64,000 nucleotides of DNA, taken from Oryzias latipes. Taxonomy: Eukaryota > Chordata > Actinopteri > Beloniformes > Adrianichthyidae. The stretch is from assembly GCF_002234675.1 (NCBI RefSeq), contig NC_019860.2, positions 13,266,586 through 13,330,585 on the forward strand, written 5' to 3'. The notes beneath the pieces were generated by a model. That model worked only from the letters and a program-made list of their open reading frames with translations. It ran no database searches and was not told the DNA's origin. Of the stretch, positions 43,961 to 57,593 are shown piece after piece (within the stretch, counting starts at the first letter, position 1; each line of letters opens with the position of its first letter). The position numbers and the translations under genes are program-made.

Positions 43961-46320
43961 GAAAATTGAACTGATAAGTAAGGCTAGCTGGGTAGCTTTT
44001 AGGGCCTCAAAAGACTTGTACTGTGACTGCTGATGACAGTTTGTAGAAATTATTGTGCTGCAGTAACACTGAAATATCCTACCTAGAAAAAAAAAATGAT
44101 CCTCCTGTCCAGATGTTTTTGCAGAGCAGTATTTACGAGGGATAATAAGAACTACCACTCTGTGCTCAGGAGTTTAAAAAAATCTTTTGGACTGAAACTT
44201 AGAGAGCTGTAATTCCAGATCTGTGTTCAGAAACTAAGCTGCATAACTTTCTGATAAAACATTTAATAACGACAACACATTTCAAGCTGCACAGTAGCTC
44301 CAGGATCACTTTAAATCCCAGAAGCTGCTGGATCAGGAGAGGAAATTCCCCTGATCCGACTAGAAACTTTGGTCTCGGCTCATTAAAAAAAAAAAAAAAA
44401 AAAAAATTTAAATCGCTTTTGAAAATAGAGTTCCTAAAATATCTTTAATCAAGTAATTGGTAGCAAGTTGCAATTTACCTGAAAATGCCAAACATATTTC
44501 AACCAAATAAAAAAAGGAGAAAAATAACCTTTTAAATTGACATAACAAAGTCAAAGTTTGCAGCTATTTCCTTAAAGGACATGTATAAGCAAAAAGAAGT
44601 GTTGAGTAACTTGGAACCTGAAAAGTTGAGGTTCGTCCAGGGTTAGTCTGGCTTCACATGAGAGAATTTAATCCTATTGGATCCCTGGACGCAGACTCAA
44701 AAATGGCGCCAAAGAAAAAAATTATGTGTAAAAAAACCCCAAAAAAACCCAAAACAGCTCATTATCTCTGAATCCTGAATCCTGAATGGACAAATTCCAT
44801 CAACATTTTGTGAATACCAGTGGTCCTTTAAAAAATCTGAGTCGGAATGTTGGAATGGTTTTTAAAAAATGCATTTATGACTATACTTTTTGCTCCAAAA
44901 GAAAAAAAAAATAAGTGTTTTATCAAAATATAAGTCAAAAGTGCAGATTATATTTTTTTTAAATCTCCAGCCTCTTGCTAAAATAGTTTGATGTTGTTCT
45001 TTTTTTTTTTCCTCTGTTGTGCTCTTGATGCTGCCACAACCACGTTCCTGTGAAGAAAAGTGGTTAAGGTGGGGGGGCTAACAAATCTAGCAGGACGTGT
45101 GTTTTTTGTAGCCTAAAAGCTGATTCTAAATTCAAGCTTTAACCAAAAAGCCATGCCCTGCCTGCATTTCTGCTCTCCTCTGTTTAATCTGGAACATTTA
45201 AACCCAAAAACCTTGAAACACAAAACTCTTTAGCCACAAACCATGTCAACATACACATATTTTGAGCTACACTGACAGACGTGCAAGAGAAAAATAGAAA
45301 AAACCTTAAAAGTCCGGGCGTTCCATTAACTGGTGCTAAATCCTGTCAGGTTGCTGCACAGTGCATTTATTTTAAATGGCTTAGGCCAGAGTTATTCTTC
45401 CCAGGTGTACGTTCTGGATTTCCTTTTCTCCCTCTTTCTTTCTTTTTTGCTGTGTGAACTGTCAGATACCGTCTTTAGAGACTTCTGTCAGCAGCCTCTT
45501 CACAGTAAAATCGAATGAAACCGCACAGTTTCCATGTGTTACCACACAAAGATTCTGTTGCCCTGTGACCAATGCATGAATTAATCGCGAATTGTAACTG
45601 AAAGTATTCAAATGAAGGCAAAACGGAAGCTGTCCAAGTCTAAACATCACCCAATCCTGCTGTTCAAGCGGTGACAAACACCTACCTCTGTTGCAGGGTG
45701 AGGTATCACTGAGGGACAGAGGCTGAACGGCAGCTCTGGTGGAGTTCTGGCTTTTGGTGGGTGGAGCTGAACAAAACGGAGAGAGGAGACACATTAGGAG
45801 ATGGAAGAAAATCGGGAGGTGGGAGGAAAGGATCTGCACGGGGAAACAAACCACCTCTGGAACTTTGCAGCATCGAGCAGACGAGAAAAGTGAAGGGGAA
45901 AGAGGAGACCTAACCATCTGCGCAACTATATATCACGAGGAGGAAGATTCTCGTTTGACTTGGACCTCTCTGTGCATTCTTTGCACGCAGAATGATTTAA
46001 GGGGAAGGGTCTTGTTTTGGTTAGCCGGCACTTGCTGAGGTCAAACTGGAAATGAGAGGGGAGGTTTTTGTGGCAACTACAGTGCATTCACAGTAGTTGA
46101 TAAAACCATTTCACCGCAGAGTCCATTCAGAAGGTTTTTTTTTTTTAAATAACTGATTGCATTTCCATTTCCCTTGGAAATGAACTGCATGAATAAGATC
46201 TTCCTGTTTTTACAACTTTGTCACTCGGCATAAAAACACGTTTTATACTCTGTAAACTAAAGATTTTAAGTCCAAACTGGTGATCTTGTAGTTTAAGGGT
46301 CACAGATCTTTAAAAATAAT
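43961..46320. other. Intergenic, no gene supported
   Basis: AT-rich with a 22-base poly-A run near 44385-44405. A slightly GC-richer patch at 45690-46040 has open frames on both strands but no recognisable motif or splice context. Confidence 0.45.
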
Positions 46321-46345
46321 AAAGTGCTTAGGATAGCACAAGGGT
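46321..46345 (+). mobile_element. TTAA-type MITE, copy 9, right-end stub
   Basis: 'aaagtgcttaggatagcaca' plus 'aggg' only; the rest is missing. Confidence 0.75.
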
Positions 46346-49069
46346 TTTAGACCCTTTAACAGGATGTTAATTGAATGTAATGGACAAATATTGCACCATT
46401 TTTGCGTAACGCAAACCAATTTTCTTTTTTAATTTTGCAGCATTATTGAGCAATGGCTCCAAAAGCTGAGCAAAAAAATAAAAAATGTTAGAAACATTCA
46501 ATAAATCAATGGAAATGTGACCTAAAAAAATCTAAGATGGGAATGTAAAGGTTAAATCAAGTTAAAAAAAAACTTGATCCACAATTAAATATAATGAGGG
46601 ATCCAATTAATAATCAAAGTAATAGAGGTGTGATAATTACAAGCCTTCACCAGCTAAACCATTGAGAATAAACTGGAGAAAAAGTGAAAACTTAATTTTG
46701 TAGCATGAAATACTGGAGCAAAATTCAAATGTTGATCTTTATTTACAATCTTTTCTGACATTCTGTCGGGGCGACAGCTCTTGTGTGGCTCGGTTAAAGA
46801 ACAGGAAGTAGTTCTGAAATACACGTACTGACAGTTTGTTTCAAGAATTCAAACTTCGTTTACGTACAACTCGAATACAGTTGCATTTTTTAAGTCAGAA
46901 GTTACACCCTTTATTTAAATTTTAACTTCTTTTTCTCAATCAGTTAAAAAAGCTTTTTTGCAGCCAAAATCAAGATCCAGGTGAGTGTGTTTTGATTATT
47001 TGTTTTGCTTTCTTCCCACCAAAAACTTAATTTCTCAAAAAATAGAAAACACTGCTAAAATGTAGTCTGTATTTTGCCAACAGTTTACAAAACACAAGTT
47101 AAACCTGAAGCACTTTGTACAAAAGTTTTATTAATCAACTAAAGACTAAATAAAATTCATTAGAACTGAGAGAAAAACTGGCTCACATTTTTCTTTTTTT
47201 TATAAATAATATTTGTCAAAAGTGCAACCTAGTGCAGTCAGACGGGGCAAAAATTGAAGACCATGGTGACTTTGTTTGCTAGTTTGATGATGATATTTTA
47301 TTTTGGACATATATTTTAAAAAGGAAAGATAGATCAATATGACAAAAACACAAGAAATACCTCAATGACTAAAAAGTCACCTTAGCTTCAGCACAGTTTT
47401 ACGTCTCATTTTTCTGTTCGACCGTCTGTCCAGAGCAGCCTGCACTTTCTTCTCACCCTAAAAAAAGCAAGGATTCCAAAGATGGGGACATGTGCTGGAG
47501 TTTTCTGCTTAATGTTGCGGGTCAGCACAATACTTCCTGTTCTTTTGACTGTTTACACATATCCAACCAAATCCGGCGCTCAGCCTTTGTTATTCCAACT
47601 GAATCTTGTAAACAGAAACTTCTTGGTGAAGGGAAACAATTACAACATGAAGGAGGTCGCTTCAAAGCTGCACCGATTCTTGGCAGGTTTGGAGAAGCGA
47701 TTCGGTAAAGCCTCGTACAAAATCTTCTCTTATACCAGATCAAACGTTATCCAGCTGTCTCCTGAAATTCATCACAAGATGGATGATGAAAGCATGAGAA
47801 GAACAGTTCCTCCCAAACTTCCAGGGAAGTTCACAACAGGACAAAAACAAAGAGAAGCTCATTTATCTTAATCTGAGCTGAGACAGCTCCATTCTGTTCA
47901 GATTTGCCGCTTTTGTTAAGAATTTTGGGTGCTGGACTCAAAGAGTATTGAGCTTTTGTCGAAAACAAGTCAGGAACAAGGGGCAGAACATGCTCTTTGC
48001 GAACAGCTGCTTCAAATTTGATGAATTATTCCCCGTGCTTTCCACTGTGCTGCTATTCTGGGCCTTTAACGTGTTCTCATACAGGAGTTGCTTGGAGAGA
48101 AAACATTTCAGCTGCCCTCAGATTGATTTCATGGTTTCACTTTGGAGATTTCTGCTTGTTGAGTTGACGAGCAAATCGAAAAGTTGATTCCTGACTGCAG
48201 TTGTCCAGCCAAATAAGAAAAATCTTTAATTTATTCACATTTTTTCCATTGAAGTCAGGAAGGTAGAATTCTGTTTTTACATCAGAGAACAAGAAGCGGT
48301 CAGCTGCATGGAAATACTGACCTCATACCTGTCTGCTTTGCAGAATTCCAGTTGGTGCAGTTAATAGCCAGCCACTTAGATCCTAAGGCCAAGCTGCAGC
48401 GTTATGAAAAACCCAGGCAATTACTTTTATTACTTCATGTTTCCTGCTCCACAATCAGCTTCTTTTACAGCTTGGGTTGGCAAGTGTGATCAACAAAAAG
48501 AGCTAGAACAGGACTTTTGTTTACTATCTTGTCTCCAGAAATTTCACGCTGTAGAATTAAGCTGCTACAAAAAAAACAAAAAAAAAAAAACAAGACAGAC
48601 ATTGTGTCAGACAGCTACAAATTTTTGCTAATTCTGCAACAGCTTTCAAACTGCTTCCATATGACCGACGGACTCAGGAATGGAGTCGCTGAGAAAATCG
48701 TTTGTTGGAGAGTTCAGGCCTTGTCAAAAAAAAAAAAAAAATTGGGAACACCTCAAGGGGCTGAGTTGTTTTGGATCCTGCAGGGAACGTTTCAGAGGTG
48801 TGAAAATGGCTTTCAGCTTTGCGAAATTCAGCTTTTTCATTTTTATTTTTTTTTCAAGATTCGAGCAGTTCTTTTATGCTGGAGCAAAGTCATGAAAATT
48901 CAGGTTTGTAAAAACATGATAATATGAAAAGTTGGTTTAAAGTCAACAGTTTTATGTAAATCCTGAAAGTTAGCAAGTTTAACAAAAATGCAGTTTTTAA
49001 GAATGATCTTGAAGATACGTTTAAGTAACCATTTCCAATGAAAAGTCCATGTAACTGCAGATTTTGGGC
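46346..49069. other. Intergenic, no gene supported
   Basis: An ATG frame at 47482-47871 (129 residues, hydrophobic start) has no recognisable domain, no splice signals and no close relative that I can name, so it is not called as a gene. The rest is AT-rich. Confidence 0.4.
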
Positions 49070-49690
49070 TTCTGCATTTAAAACCCTAGTGTTCACACAA
49101 GTTTTTAGAACCATTTTCAGTCTCTACATACAAAACGGGCAGCCATCGAATGCACACTGAAGGATAAAACCATTGTCCAATTAGCAACTAGGATTTGGTA
49201 GTGACATATGCCTTGCATCCTTTTTAACCCTTGTGCTATCTTAGATGACCCCAGCCTTACATTGACATGTTCTCCCTACCATGACAAAGGTGGATAAAGG
49301 TGGAAAGATTTCATGTAATCCATGGACACCAGTGAAGATCACAAATCTTTGAAGAAAAAAGGTTCTGTCTGGTGGGTCTAGATGACCCAACACCCAATGT
49401 TAAAGTGCGTAGGATAGCACAAGGGTTACGTCATGGAAGTGCCAACCGATCATGGAGGAGAAATAAATAAATGTGGTTTGTGACCTGCTGGACTTATGAC
49501 ACCAAGTCTTTCATGCATCGGAATAGAGCTGTGAAAGAAAATGCCTGGAATAAGATTCACCAGATTTGCACCGCTTTGATATTTCGCTCCAAGCCTCTTC
49601 CAACTATAGGGACATGCACTGGTATTGGGTAGCAACAGTCCTGTGTGAACACCAGGGGAGTTCTTGAACGCGCGTCACATACCCCATGTA
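49070..49690. repeat. Dispersed repeat family R, copy 3, split by a MITE
   Basis: Shares with 2385-2830 and 4270-4870 the phrases 'ctctacatacaaaacgggca', 'ggatttggtagtga', 'caagtctttcat', 'aatagagctgt' and 'ccaagcctcttccaacta'. The TTAA-type MITE at 49228-49425 is inserted inside it, so family R is older than that MITE insertion. Confidence 0.5.
49228..49425 (+). mobile_element. TTAA-type MITE, copy 10, complete
   Basis: TTAA at 49224-49227, start cccttgtgctatcttagatg, end 'gtaggatagcacaaggg', right site mutated to TTAC. A ~10-base internal deletion lies near 'ggttctgtctggtggg'. Confidence 0.88.
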
Positions 49691-50654
49691 AATGTAGCAA
49701 TGAAGTTACAACAAAACCCAAATAAAATGGGACAAAACAGTTCAGAGAATCCAGGACTGCAACTTGAATGTATACATGATCAAACGTAAAACAGATGTGC
49801 CCTCATCTGCCATCTAAAGTAACGTCATCTGTCATCTGCTTCTCATCTCCAATCAGCGTGTCCTTTCAACACCTGGCCGGGTCTTTCTTCCTGACAATTG
49901 TTACAAGATGCCAAGTTTGAAAGTAGTCTCTTCCCCGTTTCTGTTCAGTTGCAGATCTCAAGCAGCTCATCTCCACCCCAGTTCTCAGCGTTCTTAACCT
50001 TATTGAGATTGAAATATTACTACCACGAACTAAATGATACCACTAAGTGATATAACATACTGAAACTAGAAAAAATGCAACTCGTTAATGTTAATATTTA
50101 ATTGGGTGTCCTGAGATATAATAACAAAGACATTTTAAAAAAGAAAAAAACAAAGAAAAGGATTTTCTACTTTTAAATGATCCTTTTAAAAAAGATCCTC
50201 TTTTAGATAAGCACTTTCAAGACTATAGCTCCAATCATACCACCCTCAGAAACTTACATTTCAATGAATCACTTTCTATGAAAAATCTATCTAAATACGT
50301 GTAAACACGCGTTACAGGCTGCCTCTTGCGTTTACACAAAGCTATACAAGTTTTTACAACCAATTTTGTGATTTCAAACTAGAACTGTTTATCAGCTTGA
50401 CAAGAACATGTGAAACAAATTTCCCACTTTCAGTCACAGACATAAAAATGCATGTTTCATGTTCCTTCGCCATCTGCATTTGCACTGACCTGAACCCCAC
50501 CAGTGTTCACTTTCTGTCAAAGATGTCTATGAAGAATCTCATTCATCCAGGTTGTAGTAGGTTTAGGGGCTGTCATCTGGACTTAGTTTTTAAAGTTAGA
50601 AGACGTTTCACCTCTTATCCAAAAGGCTTTGTCAATTGTCAAAGCCTTTTGATT
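49691..50654. other. Intergenic, no gene seen
   Basis: Unannotated AT-rich DNA leading to the LINE tail. 'catttcacctcttatccaaa'-like sequence near 50600 may belong to another repeat. Confidence 0.4.
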
Positions 50655-51427
50655 TATCCATCCATCCATCCATCTTCCTCCGCTTATCCGGGACCGGGTC
50701 GCGGGGGCAGCAGACTGAGCAGAGATGCCCAGACTTCCCTCACCCCAGCCACTTCCTCCAGCTCCTCTGGGGGGACCCCGAGGCGTTCCCAGGCCAGCCG
50801 AGAGACGTAGTCTCTCCAGCGTGTCCTGGGTCTTCCCCGGGGCCTCCGCCCAGTGGGACATGCCCGGAACACCTCTCCAGGGAGGCGTCCAGGGGGCATC
50901 CGGACTAGATGCCCGAGCCACCTCAGCTGGCTCCTTTCGATGTGGAGGAGAAGCGGTTCTACTCCGAGCTCCCCGCGGGTGACCGAGCTTCTCACCCTAT
51001 CTCTAAGGGAGCGCCCAGCCACCCTACGGAGGAAGCTCATTTCAGCCGCTTGTATTCGGGACCTCGTTCTTTCGGTCATGACCCATAGCTCATGACCATA
51101 GGTGAGTATTGGAACGTAGATCGACCGGTAAATTGAGAGCTTTGCTTTTCGGCTCAGCTCTCTCTTCACCACAACGGACCGATAGAGCGACCGCATAACT
51201 ACGAACGCCGCTCCAATCCGCCTGTCAATCTCACGCTCCGATCTTCCCTCACTCGTGAACAAGACCCCAAGGTATTTAAACTCCTCCACCTGGGGCAAGG
51301 ACACTCCACCGACCGAGAAATGGCAAACTACCTTTCTCCGGTCAAGGACCATGGCCTCAGATTTAGCGGTGCTGACCCTCATCCCAGCCGCTTCACACTC
51401 TGATTTATGATTTCTATTATTTCTGTT
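50655..51427 (-). mobile_element. Rex3/RTE-type LINE, 3' part with (ATGG)n tail
   Basis: On the minus strand, an open frame from 51427 to the stop at 50684 encodes the C-terminal region after the RT fingers: STAKSEAMVLDRRKV, EFKYLGVLFTSEG, REIDRRIGAAFVVMRSLYRS, PILTYGHELWVMTERTRSRI, FLRRVAGRSLRDRVR, LLLHIERSQLRWLGHLVRMP, RPRGRPRTRWRDYVSRLAWE, LPPRPGPG. These are hallmarks of fish Rex3 (RTE clade) as I know the family. The tail is (GGAT)n (50655-50673), the usual 3' end. It is 5'-truncated. The intact frame over about 250 codons suggests a fairly recent insertion. Confidence 0.9.
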
Positions 51428-52015
51428 AAAGTTGCACTCCAATCATCTCTTGATCTTCTTCTCAGTGGTCTTTTAATGATGATCATGCAGTTTTTAGTAA
51501 AAATTAAAAAACCTGTGTAACAGTTTCTGCAGAGCGGCAGTAAGTCATTAGAAATTCACTTTTGCGTTGTTGGTGGGATTATCTGTGTGGAGCAACCCCA
51601 TCCCCCTTTCCTCTTCCTGTTGCAAAGTGGAGCAGGAGCTTGTGGACTGCCCATTATATTTATTTTAAGTCACAAATAAGATTTTTTTCTAGAGTCTGCT
51701 ACTGATTCACAACAATCTGAATAAAGAAATACTCAGAGGGTCAGATGGTTGATGGTCAAAGGGGTCATAGGCCCATACTGGCAGCCGTGCCTCTGTCAGT
51801 CTGCCCTAGGGCAGCTGTGGCTGCATTAGTAGTTACCATCACCAACTATGAATGAGGAGTGAATTAATAATTGACACTTTTTAAGCCCTTTGAGCTTCTG
51901 GGAAAGGGTAGATAAATCTAATCCATTATTTAAAAAAACTCAGAACATTTAGTCATTATATTAAAAAAAAATTATTAACTCTAGGCTGAAAATATTGTAT
52001 TTTGGTGTAAATATT
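51428..52015. other. Intergenic, no gene seen
   Basis: No exon or named repeat recognised between the Rex3 copy and the SINE. Confidence 0.4.
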
Positions 52016-52379
52016 CTTTCATTCATTCATCTATCTTCTGCCGTTTTATCCCTTTAGGGGTCATGGGGCTGCCGGAGCCTATCCTGGCCACCTGTGGGCG
52101 ACGGCAGGGGGCACCCTGGACAGTTCACCAGTCTGTCGCTGGACCACAATCACACACCCATTCATTCTCACACCTAGTGACAATTTAGAGTTGCTAATTG
52201 ACCTACGAAGCATGTTTTTGGACAGAAGGAGGAAGCCTGATACCCCGGAGAGAACCCACGCATGCACGGGGAGAACATGCAAACTCCACACAGAAAGGTC
52301 CTCCATTGGTGTTCCACTTCAGGTCCCTCAGCCGGGACTTGAACCGGGGCGCTAACCACTGCGCCACTGTGCAGCCCAA
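52016..52379 (-). mobile_element. tRNA-derived SINE (V-SINE-like), near complete
   Basis: On the minus strand the head is tRNA-like: A box 'cagtggcgcagtggttagcg' and B box 'ccggttcaagtcccgg'. The conserved central part ('gtgtggagtttgcatgttct', 'cccgtgcatgcgtgggttct') is typical of vertebrate V-SINEs such as zebrafish DANA (from memory). The tail contains 'ggataggctccggcagccc' and ends in (TGAA)n. It would be transcribed by Pol III and mobilised by a LINE. Confidence 0.8.
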
Positions 52380-52395
52380 ATAGTGTTATGTGTAA

Positions 52396-52600
52396 ACCTT
52401 GTGCTATTCTAGGCACTTTACAATTGGGAGTTGGGTCATCTAGACCCACTAGACAGTGCGCTGAACCGTTTTTCTTCAATGATTTGTGAACCTCCCTGGT
52501 GTCCATGGATTACATGAAATCTTTCCACCTTTATCCACCTTTGTCATGGTAGGGAGAACACGTCAATGTAAGGCTGGGGTCATCTAAGATAGCACAATGG
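52396..52600 (-). mobile_element. TTAA-type MITE, copy 11, complete
   Basis: 'ccttgtgctattctaggcac' start, 'ctaagatagcacaatgg' end, TTAA at 52601-52604. It inserted 16 bases beyond the SINE head. Confidence 0.85.
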
Positions 52601-52604
52601 TTAA

Positions 52605-54725
52605 TTTTGTTTAAATATTAGTTGTTGCTGTTTGCCACCAGCCTCCAGTGGTCATTTAAGAAACTGCAGGATTTGGTACTTCCAGGTTTGCGTAATTTGA
52701 GTTTTTTTATTTGATTTGAAATGGTTTATTTCAAGCAATCAAATCAAATCATTGTGCACAAAAGCATTACAATTATCAGTTGTACATTCATAAAATGATG
52801 TATCAAACTTAGGATACTTAAACATAAAATTAAATATTGCTTGAAAGGGATTGGAAGCAAGCAAACTTATATAATACCACCCCTGTTTTTACCGTAACCA
52901 TTTTATTACATGATTTATCATTATCCGGTTCCTAACTTTTATCAGACAGAATTAAGAATTCTTAGGAATCAATAAAGCACATAACAAAGATGAATTACTT
53001 AAATTATTATGTAAAAGAATAACTATTTTCTCAGAATTAATGATTATACGGAAAATTTTACATTTATGGTCAAAGGAGAAAAAAGAAACAGCCATTACGG
53101 GCCAAAAAGTTAACATTTTGCAGTTTTGCAGGACTGACCTCTCGTTGTTAAATGTCAATAAATATCCACAAATTGCATACATTTATCAGTGGTAGTTGTA
53201 ATTAAGGTTTTGGGTGGTAATTGCGATCATTTGGAATGAAAAAAAGCTCTGCTTTTTGTCCATTGTAAAGAGACTTGTGAGAGTTTGGCCAAGTTCTTCA
53301 CAGACTTTGCTTCTGCCTGCAGTTATGATGTCACTGCATGAAACGGTTAAGCCAGGGGTATCAGTAACATCTGTAGGGCATGAAGCCAAACGGTCCCACA
53401 GCGGTGAAGCTGAACCGTGTACTTGGGTCCAGTCACAACACATCTGGTCTGCAAAGCTGAGCTTCTACATCACTCACTGCCGTCTGCTGGACCTCCTCAG
53501 AGGAGAAACAAGAAAGACCATCAATTCCTGCTGGAACCAGTTAGTTACCGTGGAGACGATCCGCTTGCTCTCTCGTGAATTTTTCTGTCTGGCTGTTAAT
53601 CCTGACGACTCAGATCCTTCTTTGAGTTAGGGCTGCTTGAAGGTTTGCCTCCGTCTTTGGACGCCAGTTGGGGAGTTTGCCAATGACGAGGGGCGAGCAA
53701 CACAACACAAAATGTTTTGGACGTGACAAATTGTCTTGAGTGAAGAGCATCATCAAAGCTAGTTGGTTCTACGAGAGGTCGTAGTTGTATTTCAACCTTG
53801 GAGTCACACTTCATTTGAACCTTTGTGCTTAAATCAGTAAAAGAGGGCTCAAAACCCATTTTTAGATTAATATATCAAAGATAATCAGATTCAACCCGGA
53901 AGTAACCGTAAAAAATATGCTATCTAATGTTGAATAATTTTTTTTACAAAATTTCTATATTTCTAAATTTCGGATGAATTGCTTGCAGAAATGTACATGC
54001 ACAGATCAATGCTCCAGTATGCACGTAGCGCCCGAAAACTGACTTAAAAACTTGCTTACAGACGCATGAACGCAAGACTTTTCAACGCCCAAAATGCTCA
54101 TTTACACGCATTTACATAGACTTTTCAATGGAAGTGGCCGTCTCGAACACACGTTGCTGAAAGCAGTGTGAAGTAAGAGATTTTTACCAAGCCCACAGTT
54201 TCTATGTCCTTTTCCTGCATTTCAGAACTCAAATATATTCTCAAGTTTGCAGGTCCTTAGTCGAGTTTTTGAGAAAAGAAAGACCCTCTCACACATCAGG
54301 AGTTACAACATTGCTAAAGATGACAGCTGCACAGAAAGGTAAACATTCCCGTTTCCATCTCACAAAGGAAAGCGAGTCACTGCAGCGTGCCATGAGGGAC
54401 AGCTTGGGAAAACATTGTGTCGGCTCAGATGGACGGTGTCGGAGTGTGGCTTATTCATTTTGTCACCATGTGTTTTTCCTTGGGGTGATGTCAAGCCAAT
54501 TACCAAGGAAAGCCAAGGCCCTTCTTTAAATCCAGTGATATCGCAGGAAAGGATCGTTAGCTGCTAACCGCACTTGCTGCTATTTACTGCAGCCATTAAA
54601 ATTTCATGAACAGAAATGGCAGGAGCAGATGACCCCTACCAGAAGCTGCTTGGTTCCACTTTTTTGGTTAGGATGCGCCATTTCAGCAATTAAATGGCAG
54701 CATTGGTTGGTTTACAGGCCCTTAA
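52605..54725. other. Intergenic, no gene supported
   Basis: 53270-53640 has a longer open frame but no motif or splice context. 53990-54170 shows phrases ('cgcatttacatagacttttc', 'gtgtgaag') that may belong to dispersed repeat family R. Nothing else recognised. Confidence 0.4.
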
Positions 54726-54788
54726 CCCTTGTGCTATCTTAGATGAACCCACATTGATGTGTTCTCAGTAACATGACAAAGGTGTCAC
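54726..54788 (+). mobile_element. TTAA-type MITE, copy 12, left third only
   Basis: TTAA at 54722-54725, then cccttgtgctatcttagatg, 'acattgatgtgttctc' and 'acatgacaaaggtg'; it breaks off inside the element. Confidence 0.8.
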
Positions 54789-57035
54789 TTTCGTGTAACT
54801 ATTATTAACCGTGTTAATAAATCGTGTAACTTACATCAGCCTTACAAATACTACACATACCACACGCGCAACAATGGTACATCCCATTTTTATGATGTTC
54901 TCAAAGGCAAGAGCCTCAAGGGAATTGCAAGACACGCCTGCAGTCCTCTTAAGATGTAGACGCTTCTGTCTACCAACCTCCACGGGCCAAAGCAATCCAA
55001 AAACCTGAAGCACCCCTACGGGTCAACCCTTGTTTTGAAGGCCTTTCTAAACCACACCAGCATTCACTTGCAACTACACAAAGTGCCTCACTTTCAGACC
55101 AGAATTTTAGAGCCATTTCAGGTCTAAGTGCAGGGAAAAGACACAGCCATTTTCTAAACAACAATAAATCAAAGACAAAATCATTGCAGCTATTATGTAA
55201 ATAGAATGTGGGAGTGGTCAGTTATGGTTCTTAAATTCGCCCGGAGCGGGCGGGAGTGGGATTGAGAAAACAAAACCGAGCAGGGTTCCACCACAGATCC
55301 CAAAGGATATATTGCTGACTTTCCTGTACCAGACACCCCACTGCTTTAAGTGCCTTTGGCAGCAAAAGGTGGGCTTACTCTGGACGCTTTAATTATTTAG
55401 TTTCCACAGGTCGGGGTCATATTTATAGCCGGCAGAAGACATACTTTACTGTTCTAATGTTTGGATAGACAGTAAAGTGAATTTTTATTATGTTTTTATG
55501 CCGTTAACATCAATTAGTAAAATAAAAGTGTTAACTCTAATAACCTTGGTGTTTATTCAGCTTGTAAATTAAATGTGCTGCATGTAAAAATTGCTCACAT
55601 CCACTGTCCCATGACATGAGTACAGGGTTTGTTGCTCCCAGACAAGTAACACAGGTTTTCAATTAAGACATCAGTCGAGAAATCATCTTTTTTTTGGCAC
55701 CATGACAGCGCTCCAGCTGAAGAGCGTCGTTTTTTTTGTGCAGAAGGTTTGCCTCAATGGTGCCATTGTTGAAGAGTCTCTGCAGCGAAGCCGTTACCTG
55801 AAAACATCGCCAGGTTAACGCCCTGAAGAGGATGGCGAATATGATCCACAACTGTTTATGTTTTTTTTTGCCGTCCTGCAGCCTGTCAGTCATCAGCCCT
55901 CACATTACGCCTCTGGCTCGGCACTCACACACAGACCTCAGCCTAATGGCTGTCAAGTAAATTTGAGACTAGACTGTAATTCGATTGCAAGTACCAGGAA
56001 AATATGTCAATTTAAGTATTAATTTCAGGCTACTTTAGAGAGGCCTCAGCAACCTTAAAATGCCAACAAGATTGGCTGCTGGCTTCACTTATCGGGGCAT
56101 CAATTGTGTAACAATCTTTCCACTTGATCCTCTAACATGATGAATTTCATTGTTCATACCAGTCGTTTCTGATTATTTCACTCAAACCAGGCTGTCAAAC
56201 CTGTTCCTGATTGTTACAGGTGCACTGGAGAGCCGCGAATAGGTGTCTTGTTATGCAGGAACCATCACCGCCTCCAATTTTTACTAATAAAACAGAAGAT
56301 GTCCTACTTGGTTACAGCGTGGAACAAAACTGGTTTTTGACATCAGAGATTTGTAGAAATAAAGCTGTAATTATGTTCTGTAATAGTCCTGAACAGTAAG
56401 GACAATATTGTTTTTACAATTCTTTCGTACTGCGCATTTGGGAAAACATTTTGCCACATATTCAGAAACTTCAACACTTTTAATACCGCATGAAAAGGAA
56501 TTTTGGATTTAGAGAAGGCCCTGCCCCTCCAAAAAACATGACATCCCAGTGGGAGATGAAAGCAAAACACACATCAGGGACATCCAAAGAAAGTTTAATC
56601 TTTTTTATTTGTTTTTTTTAATGGGATGGCCACAGGACCTACACTACAGAGACCAGGCAGGCCTCAGTAAGGCTCCCTGGACCTTACTACTTACTTTGAG
56701 GACTTCTAAGGTTCACTATTCACAAGGATTGTTGGTTGCCCAAACGTAGCTCAGCCTTTGGGCAGGTATTTTTATTCTTACAAAGCCATAAAAGGATAGA
56801 ATAAACTCCTACAGTATTTCTTGTGTGATCTTAAGAAATCACTATCGGAAAAGTTGCAGTGTCAGCATTAAGTATTGTACATAGCATGATATGGTATGAC
56901 TGGTGTATTTTTATTTTACTTTATTATTGTGTAACTAGTAGTCGTTGTAATGTTTAATGAGTGTGTAATTGAATGACTACTTATCTTTGTTCTGGGTGGC
57001 AGTTTCACCTGTCTGAAACTCCACACAGTAACTCA
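54789..57035. other. Intergenic, no gene supported
   Basis: 55030-55215 has family-R-like wording. No reading frame here has recognisable similarity, and no RNA gene was seen. Confidence 0.4.
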
Positions 57036-57071
57036 AACACACACACACACACACACACACCCCCACACACC

Positions 57072-57104
<33 letters not shown>

Positions 57105-57151
57105 CCGCCCGCCCGCACGCACGCACACACGCACACACACCCACACACACA
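57036..57151. repeat. (CA)n microsatellite with CCGC interruptions
   Basis: Long CA tracts broken by 'cccccacacacccc' and 'cgcccgcccgcccgcacgca'. It creates false Thr/His-rich frames. Confidence 0.95.
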
Positions 57152-57593
57152 TCATATGCTCAGTGACCAAGCTAATGCCGGTTGGGTGGGTGCACATTTA
57201 ACTATTAAACTATTAAAACACCCGAGCGAGTTCCCTGATGACACATGACATACACGCTCTTTGTTATGTTGTTTGGGTGTTTTATGTTTTGTTGACTTGC
57301 GTCTGCTTACCTTTTCAATTTTACTTCCTGGGTCAAAGGACCTGGACTCTGGGTTTGGTAGGCTTTTGTAGGGCCTGACCAAAATTCAATCATTAAGCTA
57401 ATGTAGAACAACCTGGCCCACTGGAGGGGCTATGTGTTATAAAAGATCATGAGCATTGTGGTTCAAGAGAGTTTATGGTTGTAGATTCTTCTTCTTGTAA
57501 AATTTTATTATTTTGTATTTTTGCACATTTTAAACACCCTTTCATTCTTTTTGCACATTGTTGTTCTTTTTTTTTGCACTGATCTGCTGTAGC
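57152..57593. other. Intergenic, no gene seen
   Basis: No supported feature apart from short T-rich tracts. Confidence 0.4.

Noticed and set aside
47482..47871. 129-codon frame with a hydrophobic N-terminus resembling a signal peptide
   Set aside because: No recognisable domain, no splice signals and no support from neighbours; similar-length frames arise by chance in this DNA.
56973..57248. Thr/His-rich frame
   Set aside because: Translation of the CA microsatellite.
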